A DNA stretch of 7,800 nucleotides from Comamonas_F sp047606565 (GTDB taxonomy: Bacteria; Pseudomonadota; Gammaproteobacteria; Burkholderiales; Burkholderiaceae_C). Below the pieces are notes generated by a model. It made no database searches, had not been told where the DNA came from, and saw only the letters and a program-made list of their open reading frames with translations. Shown here piece by piece: positions 1-6,027 of this stretch; the first letter of the stretch is position 1; each line of letters opens with the position of its first letter. The position numbers and the translations under genes were made by a program. The stretch is taken from assembly GCA_047606565.1 (NCBI GenBank), contig JASGEH010000202.1, positions 1 through 7,800 of the forward strand, given 5' to 3'.

Positions 1-1213
1 CGGCCTGTTCGCGCTGCACGCGCAACTGGGTACGCATGCGCCGCAGGTGGCGCAGGTAGGCCGGTGAATCGATGCTGCGGGCGGCCAGCAATTGCGACCA
101 GGACTGGATATTGCGGGTGCGCGCGAAGCCCAGCATCTGGACCCGCGACTGCCAGCGCGCCGCGCTGATCCAGCCCTGCCGCAGACCGGGCGCGAAGCTC
201 TTGCTGAGCGAGGCGCAGTAGATCACGCAGCCCTGCCCGCCCGGCGCGTCCCAGGCCTTGGCGGGGCGCAGCGTCTGGTCGGTCTCGACAAATTCGCGGT
301 AGATGTCGTCCTCGATCAGCGCGATGCCGTTCGCGGCGCACAGTCGCACCAGCTTTTCCTTGTGCGCATCGGGCATGCTGCAGCCCAGCGGCATCTGCAG
401 GTGCGGCACCACCACGACCGCCTTCAGCCGCGGCTCGGTGCGGATGGCCAGCTCCAGCGCCTCCAGCGAGATGCCGGTCTGCGGGCTGCACGGGATCTCC
501 AGCGCGCGCATGCGCTGCACCTCGATGGTCTGCAGGACGCCGTAGAAGGTGGGCGACTCCACCGCGATGACGTCGCCGGGCTGTGCCACCGCCTCCAGCG
601 CCAGGTTGACGGCCTCGGAGTTGCCGTGGGTGGCGGCGACTTCATGCGGGGCGATCGCCATGCCGAAGCCCAGCGCATGGTGGGCCATGGCGTGCTGGAA
701 CTCGGTGTGCGTGGTCGGCGTGGAGAAACCGTGCACCAGGATGTCGGGCTGTTCGCGCAGCAGGGCCGTCGCCAGCCGGTTGAGCGCGGTGGCGTCGAAC
801 AGGCTGGGCGCGGGCATCGCGTTGCCCAGGTCGACCGCGTGCGGCGCGGCCAGCCGGGCTTTCTCGAGGATGACGGAAATGCGCTCGTTGATGCCGGTGA
901 ACACCTGCGCGTCCGGCGGCAGCGGCCGGCGCAGGTCCGGTTCGCGCGCAGCCGGCAAATGCGCCATGGCCGACTCGACCGGCACCCGCACGAAGTAGCC
1001 GACCCGCTCGCGGGCCTCGACCAGGCCCCGTTCTTCCAGGTGGCGCAGCATCTGCAGCGCGGTCGACAGGCTCACGCCGTGGCGCTGCCGCAGCTCGCGC
1101 ACCGAGGGCATCTGCATGCCGGGGCGCAGGCTGCCGCTGGCCATGGCCTGTTCGTAGTGACGGGCGATCTGGCGGTACAGCGGCAATGTGCCGACGTCTT
1201 GCGGGCTGAGCAT
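1..1213 (-). CDS. MocR-type transcriptional regulator, GntR winged helix fused to a PLP aminotransferase domain (C-terminus cut by window edge)
   Basis: I translated this open frame by hand: it starts at ATG 1213-1211 and stays open for 404 codons to the left edge, so its end lies outside the window. Residues ~10-80 form a GntR-type winged helix (LPLYRQIARHY near residue 10, then PSVRELRQRHGVSLSTA at 36-52). Residues ~110 onward match the fold-type I aminotransferase domain: PLP-N1 Asp in IEDDIY (D302, Y305) and the Schiff-base lysine K338 in SLSKSFAPGLRQGW. This layout defines the MocR/PdxR group, in which the aminotransferase part usually senses PLP or an aminated ligand rather than doing metabolic transamination. 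The PLGxxMPD stretch (275-282) resembles the YdcR-like branch. Where most relatives have Asn before Pro, this protein has Met274. No clear Shine-Dalgarno precedes the ATG, but the start fits the family's N-terminus. The gene is divergent from the hypothetical gene at 1422. Family assignment is firm; target genes and ligand are unknown. Confidence 0.93.
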   Translation of the reverse strand, partial: MLSPQDVGTLPLYRQIARHYEQAMASGSLRPGMQMPSVRELRQRHGVSLSTALQMLRHLEERGLVEARERVGYFVRVPVESAMAHLPAAREPDLRRPLPPDAQVFTGINERISVILEKARLAAPHAVDLGNAMPAPSLFDATALNRLATALLREQPDILVHGFSTPTTHTEFQHAMAHHALGFGMAIAPHEVAATHGNSEAVNLALEAVAQPGDVIAVESPTFYGVLQTIEVQRMRALEIPCSPQTGISLEALELAIRTEPRLKAVVVVPHLQMPLGCSMPDAHKEKLVRLCAANGIALIEDDIYREFVETDQTLRPAKAWDAPGGQGCVIYCASLSKSFAPGLRQGWISAARWQSRVQMLGFARTRNIQSWSQLLAARSIDSPAYLRHLRRMRTQLRVQREQA

Positions 1214-1421
1214 GGAACAGAGAAGGCAAAGGCTGGAGAGAGAGCAGCATGATGCCCCGGTCCGGGCAGGGCTGACAGATACAGTTGGACCGCAATCGGG
1301 GCATGACAGCCGCCCCGTCAATCGACCTGTTACGGTTCAGGCGCCCGCGGGCTGTGCCTGTTCGGTCGAGACGGCATTTTCTAAGCTTTCGGTCATTGTC
1401 GTCACCTGACCGGAGTCCCCC
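1214..1421. promoter_or_regulatory. Divergent promoter/operator region between the MocR-type regulator and the hypothetical gene (candidate)
   Basis: This 208-bp gap separates two divergent starts, so it must hold promoters for both directions. Repeats can be seen: TGACAG occurs at 1273-1278 and 1304-1309, 31 bp apart start to start and in the same orientation; ACAGATACAGTT at 1275-1286 contains ACAG twice; ATGCCCCG at 1252-1259 is inverted as CGGGGCAT at 1297-1304; and CCCGGTCCGGG at 1256-1266 is a small perfect palindrome. MocR proteins are known to bind direct repeats close to their own promoters, so the 1252-1309 block is a plausible autoregulatory operator. I see no convincing -35/-10 pair on either strand. 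The operator role is inferred. Confidence 0.4.
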
Positions 1422-1847
1422 ATGTCCCGCGCTTTTCTGGCCGCATCGAGCCCCCTTTCAGTCCGCCGCGCAGCCCGCCCGCCATCCGGCATCGCAAAGG
1501 CCGAAGCCGTACCCACCGCCCAGTCCTGGCAGGCCCGGCTGGCCCCTGGCGCGCGTGCCACCGTCCTCGCCATCGGGACCGACCCCACCCCGCTGTGCCT
1601 GGTGCCGGGCCAATGGCTGCTGGGCGTGGAGGGTTGCGTCGCCATCGAATCCGGTCCGCAGGTCTGGGGCCAGGTGCTGGTCCGGGCGCGGCACCGGCTG
1701 GAAGCGGGCGATGTGATCGAAGGCGGCGAGGACGGCCTGCCCACCTGGCTGCGGCTGAGCAGCGAGGCTGGCGCCGCGCGCATCGCGGTGGTCGAAGCCG
1801 CGCCCAGGCCCGGGGTCTTGCGGCAGCTGCTGGCGTGGCTGGGCTAG
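1422..1847 (+). CDS. Hypothetical protein, possibly DUF2917-like
   Basis: The gene encodes 141 residues. ATG 1422 is preceded by GGAG at 1412-1415, a good ribosome binding site at 6-nt spacing. I do not recognise the protein with confidence. Residues 1-35 are basic and Ala/Pro-rich and look disordered. Residues ~45-125 look like a compact beta-rich domain with alternating hydrophobic residues and the turns LLGVEGCVAIESG (65-77) and RLEAGDVIEGGEDG (91-104). This layout recalls the small cupin-like DUF2917 proteins, which I remember as frequent divergent neighbours of MocR-type regulators in Burkholderiales; the match is weak and from memory. There is no obvious signal peptide or membrane helix. 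It ends 18 nt before the convergent desaturase stop. The neighbouring regulator may control it, an inference from the shared promoter region. Overlapping frames on the same strand have no comparable start signal and were not called. Confidence 0.7.
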   Translation: MSRAFLAASSPLSVRRAARPPSGIAKAEAVPTAQSWQARLAPGARATVLAIGTDPTPLCLVPGQWLLGVEGCVAIESGPQVWGQVLVRARHRLEAGDVIEGGEDGLPTWLRLSSEAGAARIAVVEAAPRPGVLRQLLAWLG

Positions 1848-1865
1848 AACCTGTTCACGATCTTT

Positions 1866-3080
1866 TCAAGTCTGCACCGACCGCAGCCGCAGCGAGAACT
1901 CCTTGAGCGCCGCGATGCCGCTGGCCTCGGCGCGGTGGCACCAGGCCTGCAGGTCGGCCGCCAGTTGCTCGCGGCTGCGCGTGGTGCTTTGCCACAGGGT
2001 GCGCAGTTCCTCGCGCATGGCGTGCATCTGGTCGAGCACGGGGTGCTCGGCGCGGGCCTGGATCAGGCGCGGCCGCACGGCGGCGGGCACCTTGTCGTCG
2101 TCGCGGTGCAGCCAGCGGCGCGCCACCTTCAGCAGCGCGATGTCGGCGCCCCGGGCCTTGAGCACGGCGATCTCGGCCTGGCAGGCGCGCCGCATGTCGC
2201 GCGCATAGTGGGCCATGACCTCGTAGCGGTGCGCGATGACGGCCTCCAGCGTCTTCTCGTCGGCCACCGGCTGGGCCTGGCCGAGCTTGAGGCGCGGCGG
2301 CGTCTTGCGCACCCGGGCCAGGCCCAGCTTCTGCAGCACCGCGATGTAGCCCCAGGCGATGTCGAACTCGTAGGGCTTGACCGAGAACTTGGCCGAGGTC
2401 GGGTAGGTGTGGTGGTTGTTGTGCAGTTCCTCGCCGCCGATCACGATGCCCCAGGGCACGAGGTTGGTGCTGGCGTCGGCCGCCTCGAAGTTGCGGTAGC
2501 CCACGTAGTGGCCCAGGCCGTTGACCACGCCGGCAGCCCAGAACGGGATCCAGACCATCTGGATGGCCCAGACCGTGAGGCCGATGGCGCCGAACAGCGC
2601 CACGTTCAGGATCAGCATCAGGCTCACGCCCAGCACGGCGTGGCGGCTGTAGACCTGGCGCTCCAGCCAGTCGTCGGGCGTGCCGTGGCCGAACTTCTTC
2701 AGCGTCTCGGCATTGCCGGCCTCGGCGCGGTAGAGCTCGGCGCCGCGCCAGAACACTTCGTCGATGCCCCGGGTCTGCGGGCTGTGCGGGTCGTCCTCGG
2801 TCTCGCACTTGGCGTGGTGCTTGCGGTGGATGGCGACCCACTCCTTGGTGACCATGCCGGTGCCGATCCACAGCCAGAAGCGAAAGAAGTGCGCCACCGC
2901 CGGGTGCAGGTCAACCGAGCGGTGCGCCTGCGCGCGGTGCAGGAAGAGGGTGACCGAGACGATGGTGAGGTGGGTCGTCACCAGCACATAAAGCACGATC
3001 TGCCACCAGCTGAAGTTCAGCAAGCCATCGGCCAGCCATTCCAGGACGGTGTGGAAAACGGGGGAATCGATCACGAACAT
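1866..3080 (-). CDS. Membrane fatty-acid desaturase (acyl-CoA delta-9 type), with a long C-terminal tail
   Basis: This 404-residue membrane di-iron desaturase probably puts a cis double bond into saturated acyl chains to adjust membrane fluidity. The three histidine boxes are intact: HRAQAH (48-53), HRKHH (85-89) and HNNHH (220-224) inside a GGEELHNNHHTYP motif; H191 in GLGHYVGYRNF is a further family-typical ligand. Hydrophobic segments lie at ~24-46, 62-77, 148-170 and 172-187. The box spacing and the GGEELHNNHHTYP block match the bacterial delta-9/stearoyl-CoA-like branch; exact substrate and position are inferred. After ~residue 260 comes a charged, mostly helical tail of about 145 residues without membrane segments. 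I chose ATG 3080 over an in-frame TTG at 3101 because GGAAG lies 10 nt upstream. The gene follows the RNA methyltransferase gene by 149 nt, with a likely terminator in the gap, so it probably has its own promoter, though none is obvious. Confidence 0.93.
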   Translation of the reverse strand: MFVIDSPVFHTVLEWLADGLLNFSWWQIVLYVLVTTHLTIVSVTLFLHRAQAHRSVDLHPAVAHFFRFWLWIGTGMVTKEWVAIHRKHHAKCETEDDPHSPQTRGIDEVFWRGAELYRAEAGNAETLKKFGHGTPDDWLERQVYSRHAVLGVSLMLILNVALFGAIGLTVWAIQMVWIPFWAAGVVNGLGHYVGYRNFEAADASTNLVPWGIVIGGEELHNNHHTYPTSAKFSVKPYEFDIAWGYIAVLQKLGLARVRKTPPRLKLGQAQPVADEKTLEAVIAHRYEVMAHYARDMRRACQAEIAVLKARGADIALLKVARRWLHRDDDKVPAAVRPRLIQARAEHPVLDQMHAMREELRTLWQSTTRSREQLAADLQAWCHRAEASGIAALKEFSLRLRSVQT

Positions 3081-3090
3081 GGCAGCCAGG

Positions 3091-3095
3091 CTTCC
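3091..3095 (-). promoter_or_regulatory. Ribosome binding site that decides the desaturase start
   Basis: On the minus strand this reads GGAAG and sits 10 nt before ATG 3080. It overlaps the coding part that an alternative TTG start at 3101 would require, which favours the ATG. Confidence 0.5.
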
Positions 3096-3172
3096 AGACA
3101 AACAGGTTCCCAGGGCACCCGCGTCCGGGGGGCGGCCTGGCTCAAGACATGCACTCGGAACTGCCGTGCGGG

Positions 3173-3197
3173 AAAACGTCCGCCCGGCACCCGGGCG
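3173..3197 (-). terminator. Probable intrinsic terminator after the RNA methyltransferase gene
   Basis: A perfect 7-bp inverted repeat (CGCCCGG, loop CAC, CCGGGCG) spans 3181-3197. On the minus strand the hairpin is followed, after GACG, by TTTT (3176-3173). It lies 32 nt past the methyltransferase stop and upstream of the desaturase gene, where a terminator would separate the two units. The short U tract and the 4-nt spacer make it a weak example. Confidence 0.5.
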
Positions 3198-3229
3198 CCG
3201 GAAGGAACGGTCATTTTATGCAGCCTGCG

Positions 3230-4519
3230 TCAGTCTTTGCGCTGCCACACGGCGGCGAAGAAACCGTCGGTGCCGTGGCGCTGCGGCCACAGGCGCAGGT
3301 ACTCGCCGTTCTCGCCGGCGCACAGGCTGCTGGCGTTTTCGACCTTGAGCTGGCCCAGGAGTTCAGCCGCGTGGAGCGGCTCGAAGTCGCCGTGCGCAGC
3401 CGCAAAAGCTTGCGCAATGGTCTCGTTTTCGGCCGGCAGCACGCTGCAGGTGGCGTAGACCAGCCGGCCGCCGGCCTTCACCAGCCGCGCGGCGCTGGCC
3501 AGGATGGCGGCTTGCTTGGCCGTCAGTTCCTCGACCGCCTGCGGCGACTGGCGCCACTTCAGGTCGGGGTTGCGGCGCAGCGTGCCCAGGCCCGAGCACG
3601 GTGCATCGACCAGCACGCGGTCCATCTTGCCGGCCAGCCGCTTGATGCGCTCGTCGCGCTCGTGGGCGATGGCCGCCGGGTGCACGTTGGACAGGCCGCT
3701 GCGCGCCAGCCGGGGCTTGAGCGCGTCGAGCCGGTGCGCCGAGGTGTCGAAGGCGTAGAGCCGGCCGGTGCTGCGCATGGCCGCGCCGATAGCCAGCGTC
3801 TTGCCGCCCGCGCCGGCGCAGAAGTCGGCCACCATCTCGCCGCGCTTGGCGTCGAGCAGCAGCGCCAGCAGTTGCGAGCCCTCGTCCTGCACCTCGATGG
3901 CGCCGCGCGTGAAGGCATCGAGCTTGGTCAACGCCGGTTTGCCGTCGATGCGCAAGCCCCAGGGCGAATACGGCGTGGCGCTGCTCTGGATGCCGGCCTT
4001 GGCCAGTTCCTTCTGCACCTCGGCACGCTTGGCCTTGAAGGTGTTGACGCGCAGGTCCAGCGGCGCCGGCGTGTTGACCACATCGGCATAGGCCCAGAAC
4101 CCCTCGCCGCCGAGCTGCGCCTTGATCGGCTGCACCAGCCAGTCCGGCAGGTTGTGGCGGTGCAGATCCATGAGCGAGTTGTCGTTCTTGACATCGACCT
4201 TGTCGCAGGCATCGACCCAGGCCCGCTCGGCGTCGGTCAGGCCGCTTTTCAGGAAGTCGCGCGGGCCGTGGAAGGCGAGGATGGCCAGCCGCCGCCACTT
4301 GGAGCCCGAGCCCTTGGGCGCGCCCAGTACCAGTGCCTCGTACAGCGTCTTGCGGCGCAACACGTTGAAGGCCGTCTCGGCCAGCGTGGCGCGCTCGCGC
4401 GGGCCGAGCGCGCGGTGTTCGCGGAAGTAGCGGGAGACCACGGCGTCGGCCGGGTGGTCGAATTTGAGGACGAGCTCGACGAGCTCGCCACAGGCGTCAA
4501 TCAGAACTTTGGGATGCAT
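3230..4519 (-). CDS. RsmB/NOP-family RNA (cytosine-5)-methyltransferase
   Basis: This 429-residue protein uses S-adenosylmethionine to make 5-methylcytosine in RNA. The SAM-binding motif I is VADFCAGAGGKTL (230-242). Motif IV DAPCSGLG (305-312) carries C308 and motif VI YATCSVLPAENE (355-366) carries C358; the family uses one Cys as nucleophile and the other for product release, and both are present. RRNPDLKW (315-322) is typical of the RsmB branch. Residues 1-130 form an alpha-helical N-terminal part, and ~145-210 looks like the RNA-binding/PUA-like region ahead of the catalytic core. The length equals that of E. coli RsmB, which methylates C967 of 16S rRNA, but a classical rsmB normally sits beside fmt and def. 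Here the gene is beside purN, so it may be a paralogue with another target; I therefore give no symbol. ATG 4519 lies 15 nt after the purN stop and lacks a clear ribosome binding site, suggesting cotranscription and translational dependence on purN. Confidence 0.92.
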   Translation of the reverse strand: MHPKVLIDACGELVELVLKFDHPADAVVSRYFREHRALGPRERATLAETAFNVLRRKTLYEALVLGAPKGSGSKWRRLAILAFHGPRDFLKSGLTDAERAWVDACDKVDVKNDNSLMDLHRHNLPDWLVQPIKAQLGGEGFWAYADVVNTPAPLDLRVNTFKAKRAEVQKELAKAGIQSSATPYSPWGLRIDGKPALTKLDAFTRGAIEVQDEGSQLLALLLDAKRGEMVADFCAGAGGKTLAIGAAMRSTGRLYAFDTSAHRLDALKPRLARSGLSNVHPAAIAHERDERIKRLAGKMDRVLVDAPCSGLGTLRRNPDLKWRQSPQAVEELTAKQAAILASAARLVKAGGRLVYATCSVLPAENETIAQAFAAAHGDFEPLHAAELLGQLKVENASSLCAGENGEYLRLWPQRHGTDGFFAAVWQRKD

Positions 4520-4534
4520 GGCGGGTATTGTGGG

Positions 4535-5116
4535 TCAGAGCGCGCGCAGTTTCTCGCGCACGGCTTGCGGATAGAGGAGGTGCTCCTGCGTCAGCACGCG
4601 CGCGGCCAGGGTCTCGCGCGTGTCGCCGGGCAGGATGGGCACGGCGGCCTGCGCCAGGATGGGGCCGTGGTCGAGCACGGGGGTGACCTCGTGCACCGTG
4701 GCGCCGGCAAACTTGCAGCCGGCGTCGATGGCGCGCTGGTGCGTGTCCAGCCCGGCGAAGGCCGGCAGCAGCGACGGGTGGATGTTGAGCAGGCGCCCCG
4801 CGTAATGCGAGACGAAGCCCGGCGTCAGGATGCGCATGAAGCCGGCCAGCAGCACCAGCGCGGGCGCATGCGCATCGACCGCCTCGCGCAGCGCGGCGTC
4901 GAAGGACGCACGGCTGGGGTGGGGCCGGTGGTCCACCACGGCGGTGGCAATGCCGCGCGCGCGCGCCCAGTCCAGGCCAGCGGCGTCGGCGCGATTGCTG
5001 ATGACGGCGGCCACGCGCGCGCCCAGCCGGCCGGCCCAGTCCTCCCGCTCGGCGCAAGCGGCGATGGCGGCCATGTTGCTGCCGGTGCCGGAGATCAGGA
5101 TGACGATGTTTTTCAT
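4535..5116 (-). CDS. purN: Phosphoribosylglycinamide formyltransferase (GAR transformylase)
   Basis: The protein has 193 residues, close to the usual 190-215 for the family. It transfers a formyl group from 10-formyltetrahydrofolate to glycinamide ribonucleotide, the third step of purine synthesis, in the cytoplasm. The phosphate-binding loop GTGSN (10-14) follows an N-terminal beta strand. The catalytic triad known from E. coli PurN (Asn, His, Asp) is present as N111 and H113 in NIHPSLLPAF and D149 in VTPVLDHGPI. The folate-site stretch LLAGFMRIL (89-97) is also conserved. I chose ATG 5116 because MKNIVILISG is the standard family N-terminus; a GTG start at 5182 would add 22 unrelated basic residues. 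No strong Shine-Dalgarno is visible. The gene leads a unit with the downstream RNA methyltransferase gene, is divergent from yceH, and has a GC-rich hairpin leader. Confidence 0.97.
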   Translation of the reverse strand: MKNIVILISGTGSNMAAIAACAEREDWAGRLGARVAAVISNRADAAGLDWARARGIATAVVDHRPHPSRASFDAALREAVDAHAPALVLLAGFMRILTPGFVSHYAGRLLNIHPSLLPAFAGLDTHQRAIDAGCKFAGATVHEVTPVLDHGPILAQAAVPILPGDTRETLAARVLTQEHLLYPQAVREKLRAL

Positions 5117-5140
5117 GGCATGCTTGGGCGGAAACGCGCG

Positions 5141-5192
5141 CCGGCCGAAGCGGCGGCCGGGCCGGAAATCGCGGCCGCCCACGGCGGGCCGC
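5141..5192 (-). repeat. Two GC-rich inverted repeats in the purN leader
   Basis: CCGGCCG (5141-5147) and CGGCCGG (5154-5160) are perfect 7-bp arms around a 6-nt loop. GCGGCC (5171-5176) and GGCCGC (5187-5192) are perfect 6-bp arms around a 10-nt loop. If transcription starts near the candidate -10 box at 5209-5214, both would fold in the untranslated purN leader, the nearer one ending 24 nt before the ATG. High GC makes chance repeats common, so function is uncertain. Confidence 0.4.
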
Positions 5193-5208
5193 CTGGCGCG
5201 GAGGGCGG

Positions 5209-5214
5209 ATTATC
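5209..5214 (-). promoter_or_regulatory. Candidate -10 box for purN
   Basis: On the minus strand this reads GATAAT, a close match to TATAAT and one of the very few AT-rich hexamers in this GC-rich gap. It lies 92 nt upstream of the purN ATG. No good -35 is present at normal spacing, so the call is tentative. Confidence 0.25.
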
Positions 5215-5294
5215 CCAGCCTTGGGGCCACCCGCCCGCTTGACCCCCGCGCACCAGGCCCAAGCGCTGGCCGCCCTGCCCTCCAAAACCCACCC

Positions 5295-5298
5295 GGAA
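5295..5298 (+). promoter_or_regulatory. Ribosome binding site that decides the yceH start
   Basis: GGAA lies 6 nt before ATG 5305. It supports this start over an in-frame TTG at 5221, which would add 28 residues unlike the family N-terminus. Confidence 0.5.
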
Positions 5299-5304
5299 CC
5301 GCCC

Positions 5305-5991
5305 ATGCCCGCCCTGCGCCCCCTGACCGCCCACGAAGCCCGCGTGCTCGCCACGCTGATGGAAAAAGCCCGCACCGTCCCCGACAGCTATCCGCTCACG
5401 CTCAACAGCCTGCTGGCCGGCTGCAACCAGAAAAGCAGCCGCGCGCCGCTGCTCAACCTGGGCGAGGACGAGGCGCAGGAGGCGCTGGCCGCGCTGCGCC
5501 AGCTCGACCTGGTGATCGAGAGCAGCGGCGGGCGCACCACGCGCTACGAGCACAACTTCACGCGCGTGGTTGGCGTGCCCTCGCAATCGGCGGCGCTGCT
5601 GGGTCTGCTGATGCTGCGCGGCCCGCAGACCGCCGGCGAACTGCGGCTCAACGCCGAGCGTTGGCACCGCTTCGCCGACATCTCGTCGGTGGAGGCTTTC
5701 CTCGACGAACTGGCCGAGCGCGCCGAGGACAAGGGCGGCCCGCTGGTGGTACGGCTGCCGCGTGCGCCGGGCGCGCGCGAGCAGCGCTGGGCGCACCTGC
5801 TGTGCGGCCCGGTCGATATGGCGGCAGCGCCGGCCGATGAAAGCCCAGCCACCGCGCCGGGCCCCGAGGACGCCAACCTGCGGCAGCGCCTCGCCGCCCT
5901 GGAAGCCCAGGTACAGGCGCTGCAGGACACCGTCGAGGCGCTGTGCGCGCAAAGGGGCGTGGCGCCAGGCGCCGTTGCGCCGGTGGAATGA
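5305..5991 (+). CDS. yceH: YceH family (DUF480) protein, tandem winged-helix
   Basis: The gene encodes 228 residues; E. coli YceH has about 215. The family signature is clear: LTAHEARVLATLMEKARTVP (7-26) followed by DSYPLTLNSL, then GCNQKSSRAP (39-48). Structures of DUF480 members show two winged-helix domains, which fits residues ~5-85 and ~90-170 here; the second includes LRGPQTAGELRLNAERWHRF (104-123). Residues 171-188 are an Ala/Pro-rich linker, and 189-216 (NLRQRLAALEAQVQALQDTV and onward) form a short coiled coil, suggesting self-association. The molecular role of the family is not established; winged helices suggest nucleic-acid binding. The gene is divergent from purN and convergent with ypfJ and looks monocistronic. 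Confidence 0.93.
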   Translation: MPALRPLTAHEARVLATLMEKARTVPDSYPLTLNSLLAGCNQKSSRAPLLNLGEDEAQEALAALRQLDLVIESSGGRTTRYEHNFTRVVGVPSQSAALLGLLMLRGPQTAGELRLNAERWHRFADISSVEAFLDELAERAEDKGGPLVVRLPRAPGAREQRWAHLLCGPVDMAAAPADESPATAPGPEDANLRQRLAALEAQVQALQDTVEALCAQRGVAPGAVAPVE

Positions 5992-6001
5992 GACCTGGCG
6001 T

Positions 6002-6023
6002 GGCCGGGCAGAACCGCCCGGTC
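6002..6023. terminator. GC-rich hairpin between convergent yceH and ypfJ (possible bidirectional terminator)
   Basis: CCGGGC (6004-6009) pairs with GCCCGG (6016-6021) around a 6-nt loop. Read on the plus strand the stem extends through a G-U pair (6003/6022) and a G-C pair (6002/6023) to 8 bp. It fills most of the 36-bp gap between the two stop codons, where a shared terminator is expected. Neither side has a U tract, so it may only block exonucleases or act with Rho. Confidence 0.35.
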
Positions 6024-6027
6024 CGGA

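Noticed and set aside
92..1252. A 386-codon open frame on the plus strand at the left end
   Set aside because: It is the shadow of the MocR-type regulator, whose real frame is on the minus strand and stays open to the window edge with winged-helix and PLP motifs.
1847..1870. GAACCTGTTCACGATC after the hypothetical gene, which looked like a possible insertion-sequence end
   Set aside because: There is no second inverted end, no transposase remnant and no target duplication in the window. The similarity is a vague memory and both flanking genes look intact.
3081..3229. A possible small gene or strong promoter in the gap upstream of the desaturase
   Set aside because: Apart from the hairpin at 3181-3197 and the ribosome binding site, no -35/-10 pair and no short frame with a good start were found.
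1935..3458. A 507-codon open frame on the plus strand opposite the desaturase
   Set aside because: It lies antisense to a desaturase with all three His boxes and has no plausible start signal or motif.
3149..5242. A very long open frame on the plus strand (about 697 codons) opposite the RNA methyltransferase and purN genes
   Set aside because: It is antisense to two genes with intact catalytic motifs. Its product is a low-complexity run rich in Ala, Arg, Gly, Gln and His with no domain, as expected from the reverse frame of GC-rich codons.
5113..5952. A 279-codon minus-strand open frame opposite yceH
   Set aside because: It is antisense to the well-conserved DUF480 motifs, and its product shows only compositional bias.
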